This document shows, piece after piece, positions 14,976-22,733 of a stretch of 62,338 nucleotides of DNA. Source of the stretch: Lachnospiraceae bacterium. GTDB taxonomy: Bacteria; Bacillota; Clostridia; Lachnospirales; Lachnospiraceae. Within the stretch, counting starts at the first letter, position 1; each line of letters starts with the position of its first letter. The notes under the pieces were generated by a model. It ran no database searches and was not told the DNA's origin. It was given only the letters and a program-made list of their open reading frames with translations. The translations under genes were made by a program, and so were the position numbers. The stretch is taken from the NCBI GenBank assembly GCA_009777715.1, contig WRLH01000021.1, positions 1 through 62,338 on the forward strand. The letters run 5' to 3'.

Positions 14976-15184
14976 GTACATGAGCAAATTAATTTCCACG
15001 CCGCCCGTGAGACTGCGAAATCAAAGCCAAAATGCCCAATTTTCGGCCATAAAAATAAATCGCGGCAAATTCCTACTTTGTAAACAGGAATCTTGCTCGC
15101 GATTTTTTTTATTTGCTCCTCAATTGTGCATTTTTTGATTTCTTGCCTCAAAGGGCAGGACGTGGAAAATTTTTGCTCATGTAC
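14976..15184 (+). mobile_element. MITE-like element with 24-bp terminal inverted repeats, copy 1
   Basis: 209-bp element bounded by GTACATGAGCAAATTAATTT (continuing CCACG) on the left and its imperfect complement (ending TTTTTGCTCATGTAC) on the right. Interior arms also pair (around AAATCAAAGCCAAAATGC and GCATTTTTTGATTT). A central hairpin at 15058-15110, with stem AATCGCGGCAA-like / TTGCTCGCGATT, ends in eight T. It encodes no protein. Copy 2 is at 52080-52305 and part of an inverted copy runs off the window at 62296. Confidence 0.75.
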
Positions 15185-15455
15185 ATACAAGTTACGACTT
15201 AAGAGATTGCGGAGCAAGTCCGCAATAACCTTTCGTCGTGCGATGGAGAGTGCGATTCATAAGGCCGACCCTTGAGATGACGTCAAAACGTTTCTCTCGG
15301 AGCGAGAGCGTGTGTGGCGATGAATTGACACTCTCGAACGCGCGGATTAACGCGTGGAACTAATACAGGATTGCGGCTCGGAGGCCGCAATGACCAGCTG
15401 CGAAAGCGTGTCGGCGGTGAATCGACACTCTCAACGCGGATTTAACGCGCGGAAT
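15185..15455 (+). repeat. Module linked to the TIR element, copy 1
   Basis: Non-coding block beginning ACATACAAGTTACGACTTAA. It holds an ATTGCGG...CCGCAAT palindrome, GAGAGTGCGATTCATAAG with GCCGACCCTTGAG, and repeated ACACTCTC..ACGCG stretches. It is shared with 52306-52520 and, inverted, with about 62085-62295. Confidence 0.7.
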
Positions 15456-15460
15456 TTTTC

Positions 15461-15489
15461 TTGATTTATTCATAACTTTGCTATATACT
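15461..15489 (+). promoter_or_regulatory. Promoter of the 15575 gene
   Basis: TTGATT (15461-15466), a 17-bp spacer and TATACT (15484-15489). Confidence 0.6.
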
Positions 15490-15574
15490 AAAACAGTCGC
15501 TTTCCCGTCCGTCCATTCGGGCAGTAGACAAAAAACAAAACTTTTCAAACTACTTATTATAAAGGAGATTTTTT

Positions 15575-16027
15575 ATGGTACACTTAGCTTATTGCGATGA
15601 CAAAGAAAAAGTGCTTGAAAAAATATTAGCAAGCGGAAAAACAATGATAGTGCGTGGAGCTGCCGGGCGCAAAATTCCCCATAGCCGCGTCTTTGAGGGT
15701 GAAACCCTTTACTTAATGAAAAAAGGTACTGCCAAAATAACAGCTATGGCAACAGTTGACAGCGTCCAAAACTTTGTCAAGCTGTCCGATGAAGAAATTG
15801 TAAAAACTCTTGAAGAAAACCAAGAAAGATTGCAATTATCGGACAAGGAAAAAGAACGCTGGCATAAAAAATGCTTAATTCTAATTGGATTCAAAGATGT
15901 AAAAGAAATCGCCCCCCTTGATTTTGACCATCAAGGCAATATGGATGACTGGCTGATTATAGAAAAAATAGAGGACGTGGTGGTCGGAACAAGCATACCA
16001 TTTAATTATGAAAAATCTAAATTCTGA
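15575..16027 (+). CDS. Hypothetical protein, possibly ASCH/PUA-like
   Basis: 150-residue soluble protein without a signal peptide. AAAGGAG lies about 7 nt upstream of the ATG and a good promoter precedes it. The order of features (RGAAGRKIPHSRVFEGETLYLMKKGTAKITAMATV in the first half, CLILIGFKDVKEI later, and a final DDWLIIEKIED) resembles small beta-barrel nucleic-acid-binding folds of the ASCH/PUA/EVE type: a ligand-loop GETLYLMKKG, then short strands and a C-terminal valine-rich strand. This is a weak structural guess; no catalytic motif is visible. It precedes the PIN-domain gene by 89 bp but has its own promoter. Confidence 0.55.
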   Translation: MVHLAYCDDKEKVLEKILASGKTMIVRGAAGRKIPHSRVFEGETLYLMKKGTAKITAMATVDSVQNFVKLSDEEIVKTLEENQERLQLSDKEKERWHKKCLILIGFKDVKEIAPLDFDHQGNMDDWLIIEKIEDVVVGTSIPFNYEKSKF

Positions 16028-16050
16028 TATTAACAGCATAAGGTGAAATT

Positions 16051-16079
16051 TTGACAACAGCATAGAATTGTGCTATAAT
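16051..16079 (+). promoter_or_regulatory. Promoter of the PIN-domain gene pair
   Basis: TTGACA (16051-16056), a 17-bp spacer and TATAAT (16074-16079): both hexamers match the sigma-A consensus fully. Strong constitutive or repressed promoter. Confidence 0.8.
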
Positions 16080-16116
16080 CATAATAGGTCATTATTCTCG
16101 AAAGGATAAGCCTTGT

Positions 16117-16566
16117 ATGGAAAAGCTGAAAATTTATTTGGATAATTGCTGTTACGGCAGACCGTTTGACAATCAAAATGATATCGGCATTTTTAATGAT
16201 ACGCAAGCTAAAATGACTATTCAATCCCTTGTAAAGTATAAAGCAATTGAGCTTGTTTATTCGTCTGTTTCTATTGAGGAGATTACTGTCTACCCGATAG
16301 AAGCTAACCGAAATTCTATTATTAAATTCATAGAAAACAATGCGAGTTATTACATCAGCAAAGACAATGACGATACTGCAATTACTCTAACAAATGAAAT
16401 AATGAAAACAGGTATAAAACGTAAAGATGCTTCGCATACAGCTTATGCAATTATAGCTAAATGTGACTATCTTATAACTACCGATAAACGGTTATTAAAG
16501 TATCAAGATAATCGCATTATAATAGTAGACCCGATTAACTTTTTGAAGATTTGGAGGGATTTATAA
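16117..16566 (+). CDS. PIN-domain protein (putative nuclease toxin)
   Basis: 149-residue PIN-fold protein of the group beginning IYLDNCCYGRPFDNQ (residues about 5-19), with Asp10 as the first metal-binding acid. Further acids are in SIEEITVYP (about 51-59), RKDASHTAYAIIAKCDYLITTDKRLL (about 106-131, including the D/T-D pair) and the C-terminal IVDP. PIN proteins are usually metal-dependent RNases, many of them type II toxins. It is followed within a few bases by a 74-residue protein, and the pair shares a consensus promoter. That fits a toxin-antitoxin-like unit, but toxicity is not shown by sequence. Confidence 0.8.
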   Translation: MEKLKIYLDNCCYGRPFDNQNDIGIFNDTQAKMTIQSLVKYKAIELVYSSVSIEEITVYPIEANRNSIIKFIENNASYYISKDNDDTAITLTNEIMKTGIKRKDASHTAYAIIAKCDYLITTDKRLLKYQDNRIIIVDPINFLKIWRDL

Positions 16567-16790
16567 TGTATAGTGATGTTCAGACTTCTGCAATTATGAG
16601 TGCGGGAATGAAAGCGTTAAGTGATACGCTTGGTGCAATTGAAACAGAAATATTTATCACCACCATTGGCAGGAACACTTTTGACTACACAAAATGGCGC
16701 GAAAATTTGTGGGAAGATTTAACCACACAAGAGTTGTTTGAACGCGCGGGCAAAGGTTACAAACCGCCGGATAGGGTTCAAATAATATAA
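16566..16790 (+). CDS. Small partner of PIN-domain protein (putative antitoxin)
   Basis: 74-residue protein, MYSDVQTSAIMSAGMKALSD onwards. ALSDTLGAIETEIFITTI and the NTFDYTKWRENLWEDLT motif recall a small family commonly encoded beside PIN proteins of the YLDNCC type. The start at 16566 is preferred over an in-frame TTG at 16551 because GGAGGG lies 7 nt upstream. Its ATG overlaps the last base of the PIN gene stop codon (TAATG), so translation is coupled. No DNA-binding motif is obvious. The antitoxin role is inferred from context. Confidence 0.7.
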   Translation: MYSDVQTSAIMSAGMKALSDTLGAIETEIFITTIGRNTFDYTKWRENLWEDLTTQELFERAGKGYKPPDRVQII

Positions 16791-16990
16791 AATCCGCTTA
16801 GCGTTAAAATAATTAAATGTAGCGGATACTTAAAAAATGCTTTTATATTAACGCAAATGAAAAGTGCGTACTTGTATCAATTTTATGGGGAACAAGGTAT
16901 GAACTTTGATAATGGTAAAGTTAAGTAACAGTTCAGTCTTTTCCTTAGCCGAAAACTGGACTGTTGCACATTGTTGAGGCGGTATCTATA

Positions 16991-19900
16991 ATGGAAAAAG
17001 CCGTTTTGCCCACAAACAAAAAAGAAAATTCCTTGTTTGCAAGGATGTTATTAGTGTTGCTCGCCTTTTTGATTATGGTTATTTCGAGCGGCATTATCAT
17101 GAGCAGCTCCCTAAATGAAAAATTACACCAAAGCACCAATGAGCTGTTGGACGAAGATGCAGTTTTTATTTCGACGACATTATTAGGGCCGGAGATTGTC
17201 CTTAACTTCATTGCTGACAATATCGAAAGCCAGCTTCTTAAAAGTTATGATTTCGGAATTATCAAAGATTATCTGAATGAAGTCTCATCAGCAGAATTTA
17301 AAGAAGCAATCCGGATGTTTGATTATTATTCTGTTTATGGCTATTTTGATATGTTTGCTGATTATGAATCAGATTTGCAAGCATTTTATGACGGCGGCGG
17401 CTGGCACCCGGCAAAGGAGCCGGAAAATGAATGGATTTCTTATGAACGCCCTTGGTATTCGGCGGCCGTAGCTGCCGCGGGGAATGTCGTGATTACCGAA
17501 CCCTATATTGACCCGTCAACCCTTACGCCCGTAATTGCCTATGCGCGTTTATTGGTTGACGAAAATGGGCGGCAGTTTGGCGTGTTAGGGCTTGACGTCC
17601 CTTTAGATTTTTTAAGCCTGCTAATTGGGAGCGAACATAAAACTCCGGGGGGCTACGGATTTTTGATGGATAGCAGGTTACAGATGATTGTCCACCCTGA
17701 TGAAGAAATAATCGGGGCATCATTATATGAGACTACTCATGATATGGCCCGGTATTTAGATGAATACATCAAAGGTGAAAATATTTCATCGCAAAAAATA
17801 ATTGATTACCGGGGAACGCGGTCTTTTTTATTTACCAGGCAGATGGACAATGATTGGTATGTCGGCAAAGTAATCCCGCAATTCGCGTATTATCGTGATT
17901 TGTATCTGATGGTACTTGTCGTTGGCATTCTAGGGGCATTTCTTGCCACAGTCCTGATTTTTACTTTGATTAGGCTTGACAAAAACCAAGCAAGGGCGGT
18001 GAATGAAATAAAGCGGCGCGACAATATTCTCCGTTCGGTCAATAACACCGCCAATATCCTGCTGACAGAAGAAGATGATGAGACCCTTAATTTGGCGATT
18101 AAAAACTGCATGATGGATGTCGGGTTATGCCTTGATGTTGACTATATGGAAGTGTGGCGGAATGAAAACCGGGACGGGCAACTTTATGCCGTCCTTGATT
18201 ATTTTTGGCATAGCGAATATGGCGCAAAAAATAAAAACATCTCCAGTACGACGGAATTTCCTTATCGTGATGTGCCGGGCTGGGAAGAAAAGCTATCGAA
18301 AGGTGAATATATCGCCGGTCCGGTTTCCGGGCTTTCTAAAGAGGTCCAGAGTTTTTTTATCCCCTTTGAAACAAAATCCGTCCTTGCGATCCCGGTCTTT
18401 ATCAAAGATATCTTCTGGGGCTTTTGCAGTATTGATGACTGCCGCAATATCCGTAATCCCTCGGAAGATGAAATTGATATTTTGCGTTCAGTAAGTTATA
18501 TGCTTGCAAATTCAGTTTACCGCCGGGATTTGACCAAAAAAATAAACGATGCCAACAATCTCGTCAAGTTAATGCTTGATTCTTCACCGCTTAACTGTGA
18601 GATATGGGATAGCAGCCTTAACCTGCTTGACTGCAACGAAGCAACAATCAAATTCCTTGGCATAAACAGCAAAGAAGAGTACATGAAAGGGATTTTTGAT
18701 TTTTCGCCGGAGTTTCAGCCCGACGGGCAACGCTCTGATGAAAAAACGCTCAAAATGATTGACAAGGCCTTTACCGAAGGGCGGTGTGTTTTCGATTGGC
18801 AGCATATCTTGCCGGACGGAACACTTGTCCCGGTGGAAGTGACGTTAGTGCCAATTGATTATGGGAATGACCAAGCCGTGATTGCCTATACCCGTGATTT
18901 GCGCGAGCATAATCGGATCATGGGAGAGTTAGAATCAGCTTTTGAGCGGGTGGAAGCGGCCAGCAGGGCAAAAAGCGACTTTTTATCTTCAATGAGCCAT
19001 GAAATGAGGACGCCGATGAACGCAATCATTGGCATGACAACCATCGGCAAAAAAGCAAAGACAGTGGACGAAAAAGACCATGCCTTAAGTAAAATTAACG
19101 ATGCTTCTTCACATCTGTTGCGGGTCATAAATGATATCCTTGACATGGCAAAAATCGAAGCAAACAAGCTGGAACTCATCTTGATTGAGTATGATTTTGA
19201 ACGGATGCTCCAAAAAGTAATAAATGTTGTTAATTTCCGAGTCGAAGAAAAAGAGCAGACCCTTTTTGTCAATGTTGACAAAAATATTCCCCGCTTTGTC
19301 GTAGGAGATGACCAAAGGCTTGCGCAGGTCATAACAAATTTGATGTCCAATGCGGTAAAATTCACGAAAGAGGGTGGGAAAATCAATCTTGATGCCGCTT
19401 TAATCAATGAAATTGACGGTCAATGTGAATTACGCATAACGGTAACTGACAATGGCATCGGCATTTCGCCCGAACACCAGAAAAAACTTTTCCATGCCTT
19501 TGAGCAAGCCGAAAGCGGAATCAGCCGCGAATATGGCGGAACAGGGCTTGGGCTTGTCATCTCCAAAAGAATCATTGAATTGATGGGCGGCACAATCTGG
19601 GTTGAATCGCTCCTTGGCGAAGGCTCGCGCTTTATTTTTACCGTCAAGATGGGGCGGAGCAAAAAAAATCCCAATTCATTGCTTGCACCAAGCGTTAATT
19701 GGGAAAATATCAGGATTCTTGCGGTTGATGACGTTTTCGAGGTAAGAGAGCAGTTTCTTGAAATATTTAAACAGCTAAACATCAATTGCGATGTTGCTTC
19801 TGATGGGATTGAAGCTTGTGACCTCATCGAAAAAAATGGCGGTTATGATATTTATTTTATTGACTGGCGAATGCCCAAGATGGATGGGATAGAGCTGACC

Positions 19901-20488
19901 AGGCAAATCAAAGGAAAAAAAGACGGCCGCCCGGCGGTGGTAATCATGATAACGGCAATGGATTGGGAACAGGTAAAAGCCGAAGCCTTTAAAGCCGGGG
20001 TTGATCGGCATTTGATTAAGCCGCTATTTTCCTCATCGATTGTTGATTCGATTAATGAATGCCTTGGCAAAACAGCCACAGCGGAAGCGGGTGTTTATGG
20101 CGAGGGCGAATTTGCCGGGAAATCAATGCTGCTGGCAGAAGACATTGAAATCAACCGGGAAATTTTGATTTCGTTGTTGGAGGATTCCGGCATAATGATT
20201 GAGTGTGCTGAAAATGGGCAGGAAGCCCTTGATAAGATATCAGAAAATCCAACCAAATATGACATTGTTTTGATGGATATCCAGATGCCCAAAATGGATG
20301 GGCATGAGGCAACGCGGCGCATTAGAGCCCTTCCAGCCCTCCAAAATGTGAATTTGCCTATTATTGCAACCACCGCGAATGTCTTTAAAAATGATATCGA
20401 GAATTGCTTGGCGGCCGGAATGGATGACCATCTTGGGAAACCGCTTGACATTGACAAGGTTTTTGAGATGTTGCGGAAGTATTTATGA
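16991..20488 (+). CDS. Hybrid sensor histidine kinase with Cache, GAF, PAS and two receiver domains
   Basis: 1165-residue membrane signalling protein. A first helix (about 18-40) and second helix (about 300-325) flank a dCache-type extracellular domain (WISYERPWYSAAVAAAGNVVITEPY and GVLGLDVPLDFLS are Cache hallmarks), which senses small molecules. Inside lie a GAF-like domain (about 350-515), a PAS domain (about 525-625), HisKA with H670 in SSMSHEMRTPMNAI, and an ATPase domain (NLMSNAVKF, DNGIGIS, GGTGLGLVISKR). Two receivers follow: one with D in YFIDWRMPKMDG, the last in VLMDIQMPKMDG. The ATG was chosen behind GAGGCGG. There is no histidine-phosphotransfer domain and no adjacent output gene, so its target lies elsewhere. 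Confidence 0.93.
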   Translation: MEKAVLPTNKKENSLFARMLLVLLAFLIMVISSGIIMSSSLNEKLHQSTNELLDEDAVFISTTLLGPEIVLNFIADNIESQLLKSYDFGIIKDYLNEVSSAEFKEAIRMFDYYSVYGYFDMFADYESDLQAFYDGGGWHPAKEPENEWISYERPWYSAAVAAAGNVVITEPYIDPSTLTPVIAYARLLVDENGRQFGVLGLDVPLDFLSLLIGSEHKTPGGYGFLMDSRLQMIVHPDEEIIGASLYETTHDMARYLDEYIKGENISSQKIIDYRGTRSFLFTRQMDNDWYVGKVIPQFAYYRDLYLMVLVVGILGAFLATVLIFTLIRLDKNQARAVNEIKRRDNILRSVNNTANILLTEEDDETLNLAIKNCMMDVGLCLDVDYMEVWRNENRDGQLYAVLDYFWHSEYGAKNKNISSTTEFPYRDVPGWEEKLSKGEYIAGPVSGLSKEVQSFFIPFETKSVLAIPVFIKDIFWGFCSIDDCRNIRNPSEDEIDILRSVSYMLANSVYRRDLTKKINDANNLVKLMLDSSPLNCEIWDSSLNLLDCNEATIKFLGINSKEEYMKGIFDFSPEFQPDGQRSDEKTLKMIDKAFTEGRCVFDWQHILPDGTLVPVEVTLVPIDYGNDQAVIAYTRDLREHNRIMGELESAFERVEAASRAKSDFLSSMSHEMRTPMNAIIGMTTIGKKAKTVDEKDHALSKINDASSHLLRVINDILDMAKIEANKLELILIEYDFERMLQKVINVVNFRVEEKEQTLFVNVDKNIPRFVVGDDQRLAQVITNLMSNAVKFTKEGGKINLDAALINEIDGQCELRITVTDNGIGISPEHQKKLFHAFEQAESGISREYGGTGLGLVISKRIIELMGGTIWVESLLGEGSRFIFTVKMGRSKKNPNSLLAPSVNWENIRILAVDDVFEVREQFLEIFKQLNINCDVASDGIEACDLIEKNGGYDIYFIDWRMPKMDGIELTRQIKGKKDGRPAVVIMITAMDWEQVKAEAFKAGVDRHLIKPLFSSSIVDSINECLGKTATAEAGVYGEGEFAGKSMLLAEDIEINREILISLLEDSGIMIECAENGQEALDKISENPTKYDIVLMDIQMPKMDGHEATRRIRALPALQNVNLPIIATTANVFKNDIENCLAAGMDDHLGKPLDIDKVFEMLRKYL

Positions 20489-20859
20489 TTAGGCCTGGAG
20501 TTTTGGTAGACAGACTTTCACGTTACTTTAATTGGGCAATAAAATATATTAAAGAAAGAGTACAATCGAAAAATGGAAGCGTTGCTTCCATGGAAGTAAA
20601 ATTTCAATGGAAGTAAGACTTCAATGGAAGTAAGACTTCAATGGAAGTAAGACTTCAATGGAAGTAAGACTTCAATGGAAGTAAGACTTCAATAGAAGTA
20701 AGACTTTAATGGAAGTAAGTCTTTAATGGAAGTAAGACTTCTATGGAAGGAAAACTTCCATGGAGATAAAAATTCATGAAAATAAAATTTTCAGGAAATA
20801 TATTTGATAAAACGTTTCAGCAAGAGTGGAAAAAATTATCGAAAGGCAAGGGTATTAAT
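20489..20859. other. Intergenic region with hairpin array
   Basis: 371 bp between the hybrid kinase and the cytidylate-kinase-like gene. Just over half is the 17-bp tandem array (20573-20776). The rest is AT-rich with no clear gene. An open frame from 20776 joins the downstream gene in frame, but its first codons are a decayed array unit. Confidence 0.7.
20573..20776 (+). repeat. 17-bp hairpin tandem array, 12 units
   Basis: Exactly 12 consecutive 17-bp units; the core is ATGGAAGTAAGACTTCA. The middle units are identical and the ends diverge. Each unit is a near-palindrome GAAGT-AAG-ACTTC, so RNA or single-stranded DNA could form a row of small hairpins. A half-length array of similar design is at 40177-40244. 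Confidence 0.93.
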
Positions 20860-21480
20860 ATGAAAAGTGTAATTACGATTGGCAGGCAATTTGGTTCGGG
20901 CGGCCATATAATTGGGGCAAAAGTCGCGGAGCATTTCGGCATTCCGTTTTTTGACCATGAACTAATCGCCAAAGCAGCAAAGGAGAGCGGCTTTTGTGAA
21001 GAAATCATCTTAAACCATGATGAAAAGCCGACTAATTCATTTTTGTACAATTTGGTCATGGACACATATTCATTTGGGTATAACGCCGCCCATTTTGTTG
21101 ATATGCCGATTAGCCACAAGGTTTTTTTGGCCCAATTTGACGCAATCAAAAAAATAGCCAGCGAAGGGCCTTGCGTCATTGTCGGCCGCTGCGCAGATTA
21201 TGCTTTAAGCGAACTGGCTAATTGCATCAATATTTTCATCTACGCAAGGGAAGAAGATAAAACCAAGTATATTTGCCAGCAATTTGAAATTGAAGCAAGC
21301 AAAGCAAGGGAAATGTGCATAAAAAAAGACAAGCAACGCCAAAGCAATTATAATTATTATACCTCAAAGAAATGGGGCCAGGCCGAAAGTTATGACCTTT
21401 GCATAAACAGCAGCGTGCTTGGTTTTGATGGTTCGATAAAGTTAATTGTCAAAGCGGTTGAGGAAATTGAGAAAAAATAA
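20860..21480 (+). CDS. Cytidylate kinase-like family protein
   Basis: 206-residue nucleotide kinase-like protein of the cytidylate kinase-like (Cytidylate_kin2) family common in Clostridia. It starts with MKSVITIGRQFGSGG, whose GRQFGSGGHIIG stretch is the P-loop region, then PFFDHELIAKAAKESGF and VIVGRCADYAL. The family start and AAGGG at 7 nt favour 20860 over an in-frame start 28 codons earlier that would begin in the tandem array. The true phosphoacceptor is not established for this family. Convergent with the M50-like gene; nothing else in the neighbourhood hints at a role. Confidence 0.82.
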   Translation: MKSVITIGRQFGSGGHIIGAKVAEHFGIPFFDHELIAKAAKESGFCEEIILNHDEKPTNSFLYNLVMDTYSFGYNAAHFVDMPISHKVFLAQFDAIKKIASEGPCVIVGRCADYALSELANCINIFIYAREEDKTKYICQQFEIEASKAREMCIKKDKQRQSNYNYYTSKKWGQAESYDLCINSSVLGFDGSIKLIVKAVEEIEKK

Positions 21481-21487
21481 TTGCCGC

Positions 21488-21521
21488 AACTATTCGCAAA
21501 AGACAAGTTTAACGAATAGTT
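21488..21521. terminator. Possible bidirectional hairpin between convergent genes
   Basis: 9-bp stem AACTATTCG / CGAATAGTT with a 16-nt loop between two convergent genes. There is no T-run, so termination is uncertain. Confidence 0.35.
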
Positions 21522-21617
21522 ATGCTAATTATTACAAGCCCCTAATGCGAATACGCTTCATATTTACGCGCCGCTATTTCTTTGAATAAGGTAACTGTTA
21601 ATGAAAGAAACTACCGC

Positions 21618-22679
21618 CTATCGTACCGATATAAAATATTCAACAGCATAACTGGTATTATCGCGGCTAAACGCTTCGTTAATGTATTGGATTTCTTTTG
21701 GGTCTAATTCGCCAAAGCCTGTTTTTACAAAATAATCTGCAACGGCTTCATAATCGGTAAGGAACATCATTGATAGCGTATAAATTCCTTCGTCTAACCC
21801 AAAAGATATAATTGAGGGCATAAATCCCTCAGCTTGATTTTGAGATATATATTCGCCGCTTTCATCAATAACGCAGAAAGCTGTAATAAGGCCGTATGCT
21901 TTTATTTCAATATCAAATGAGTAAATTCTGCTATCTTCTATTGCGAGTGTGGATTCCCAGCTTCTTTCTTCCAAAACATTCGTAATAACACCTGATGTAT
22001 TGAAAACACCGGGCGGGTAGTATGTAATATAGTTAGCAGAATACAATGTAGCCGCCGATATGACAAGCAATCCCAAAGCCGTAAAAAGAATTTTATTTTT
22101 CCGATTGCCATTGTTTTTTGCAATAATATTTTCATTATTTGACTTAAAACTTCGGTATATTTTTTGGAGATTTGTTTTTGATAATAACCCTTTTGCATGA
22201 GCAAAAACTACAAAAGCCCCCACAAAAAACAAAGCACTTATTGAAACAATGAGCGGGTGATAACGAGTCAAATTCAAAAAATTAGTCACATCATCTCGTG
22301 GCGGTAAATTAAACAACGATATGATGGGTATTGCAACCCATACAGACATAGAGCCAAGAAGTCCAAACAAAGTCGTAAAGTAACATATATGATATCCAGC
22401 AGATTTTTTGTTAGGCCTATACAGACTTATGGCTATCACGCCTATAATAGTTGGCAGAAGCATACCGGCAATAGTGTTTAGTGCCATGCCAAAACTGGTA
22501 AATGCCCCGCCACTTGAGCTAACATGAGCATTAAAATTCCAAAAAACAAAATTGTCAATTGTGCCGCCGTAAGCAAGGATTACAAGGGCGTGTCCTGCCT
22601 CATGCAAAAAAGCATATATAAAAAAATAAAATGGGATAAAAGTCAAAACGCATAATAGAGTTTTAATTTTTTGGTTCAT
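21618..22679 (-). CDS. M50-like membrane metalloprotease-type protein
   Basis: 353-residue membrane protein. HEAGH (about residues 26-30), in the first hydrophobic helix, gives the zinc-binding HExxH of site-2-protease-like families. Further helices lie at about 67-85, 95-125, 145-165 and 200-220, followed by an extracellular-type C-terminal domain (about 225-353) of unknown kind. The second-site NPxxD-type motif of canonical M50 proteases is not evident, although TIAGMLLPTIIG near residue 70 occupies a comparable helix. GAGGAG lies 7 nt upstream of the ATG. Its neighbour on the same strand is the phosphotransferase-methyltransferase fusion, 54 bp upstream, so the two may form an operon. Substrate unknown. 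Confidence 0.65.
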   Translation of the reverse strand: MNQKIKTLLCVLTFIPFYFFIYAFLHEAGHALVILAYGGTIDNFVFWNFNAHVSSSGGAFTSFGMALNTIAGMLLPTIIGVIAISLYRPNKKSAGYHICYFTTLFGLLGSMSVWVAIPIISLFNLPPRDDVTNFLNLTRYHPLIVSISALFFVGAFVVFAHAKGLLSKTNLQKIYRSFKSNNENIIAKNNGNRKNKILFTALGLLVISAATLYSANYITYYPPGVFNTSGVITNVLEERSWESTLAIEDSRIYSFDIEIKAYGLITAFCVIDESGEYISQNQAEGFMPSIISFGLDEGIYTLSMMFLTDYEAVADYFVKTGFGELDPKEIQYINEAFSRDNTSYAVEYFISVR

Positions 22680-22733
22680 GAATATTCTCCTCGTCCAAAA
22701 ATATTGATTCCAACGGCAAGCGCCTTACTGACC

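Larger units (their letters stand above)
14880..15574. other. Repeat island, no gene
   Basis: About 695 bp without a supported gene. It holds ATTGCGG/CCGCAAT palindromes (14900-14955, about 15203-15225, about 15369-15393), a terminal-inverted-repeat element (14976-15184), an attached module (15185-15455) and the promoter of the next gene (15461-15489). Open frames here are chance readings of the repeats. Confidence 0.8.

Noticed and set aside
14880-15574. CRISPR-like array or small genes in the repeat island
   Set aside because: Repeats are irregularly spaced and palindromic, without equal spacers; no cas gene is present and open frames have no ribosome sites.
20573-20776. CRISPR array
   Set aside because: The 17-bp units are contiguous with no spacers, so this is a simple tandem array.
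20776-20859. Extension of the cytidylate-kinase-like protein by 28 residues
   Set aside because: It starts inside the last tandem-repeat units and the family begins at MKSVITIGRQFGSGG with its own ribosome site.
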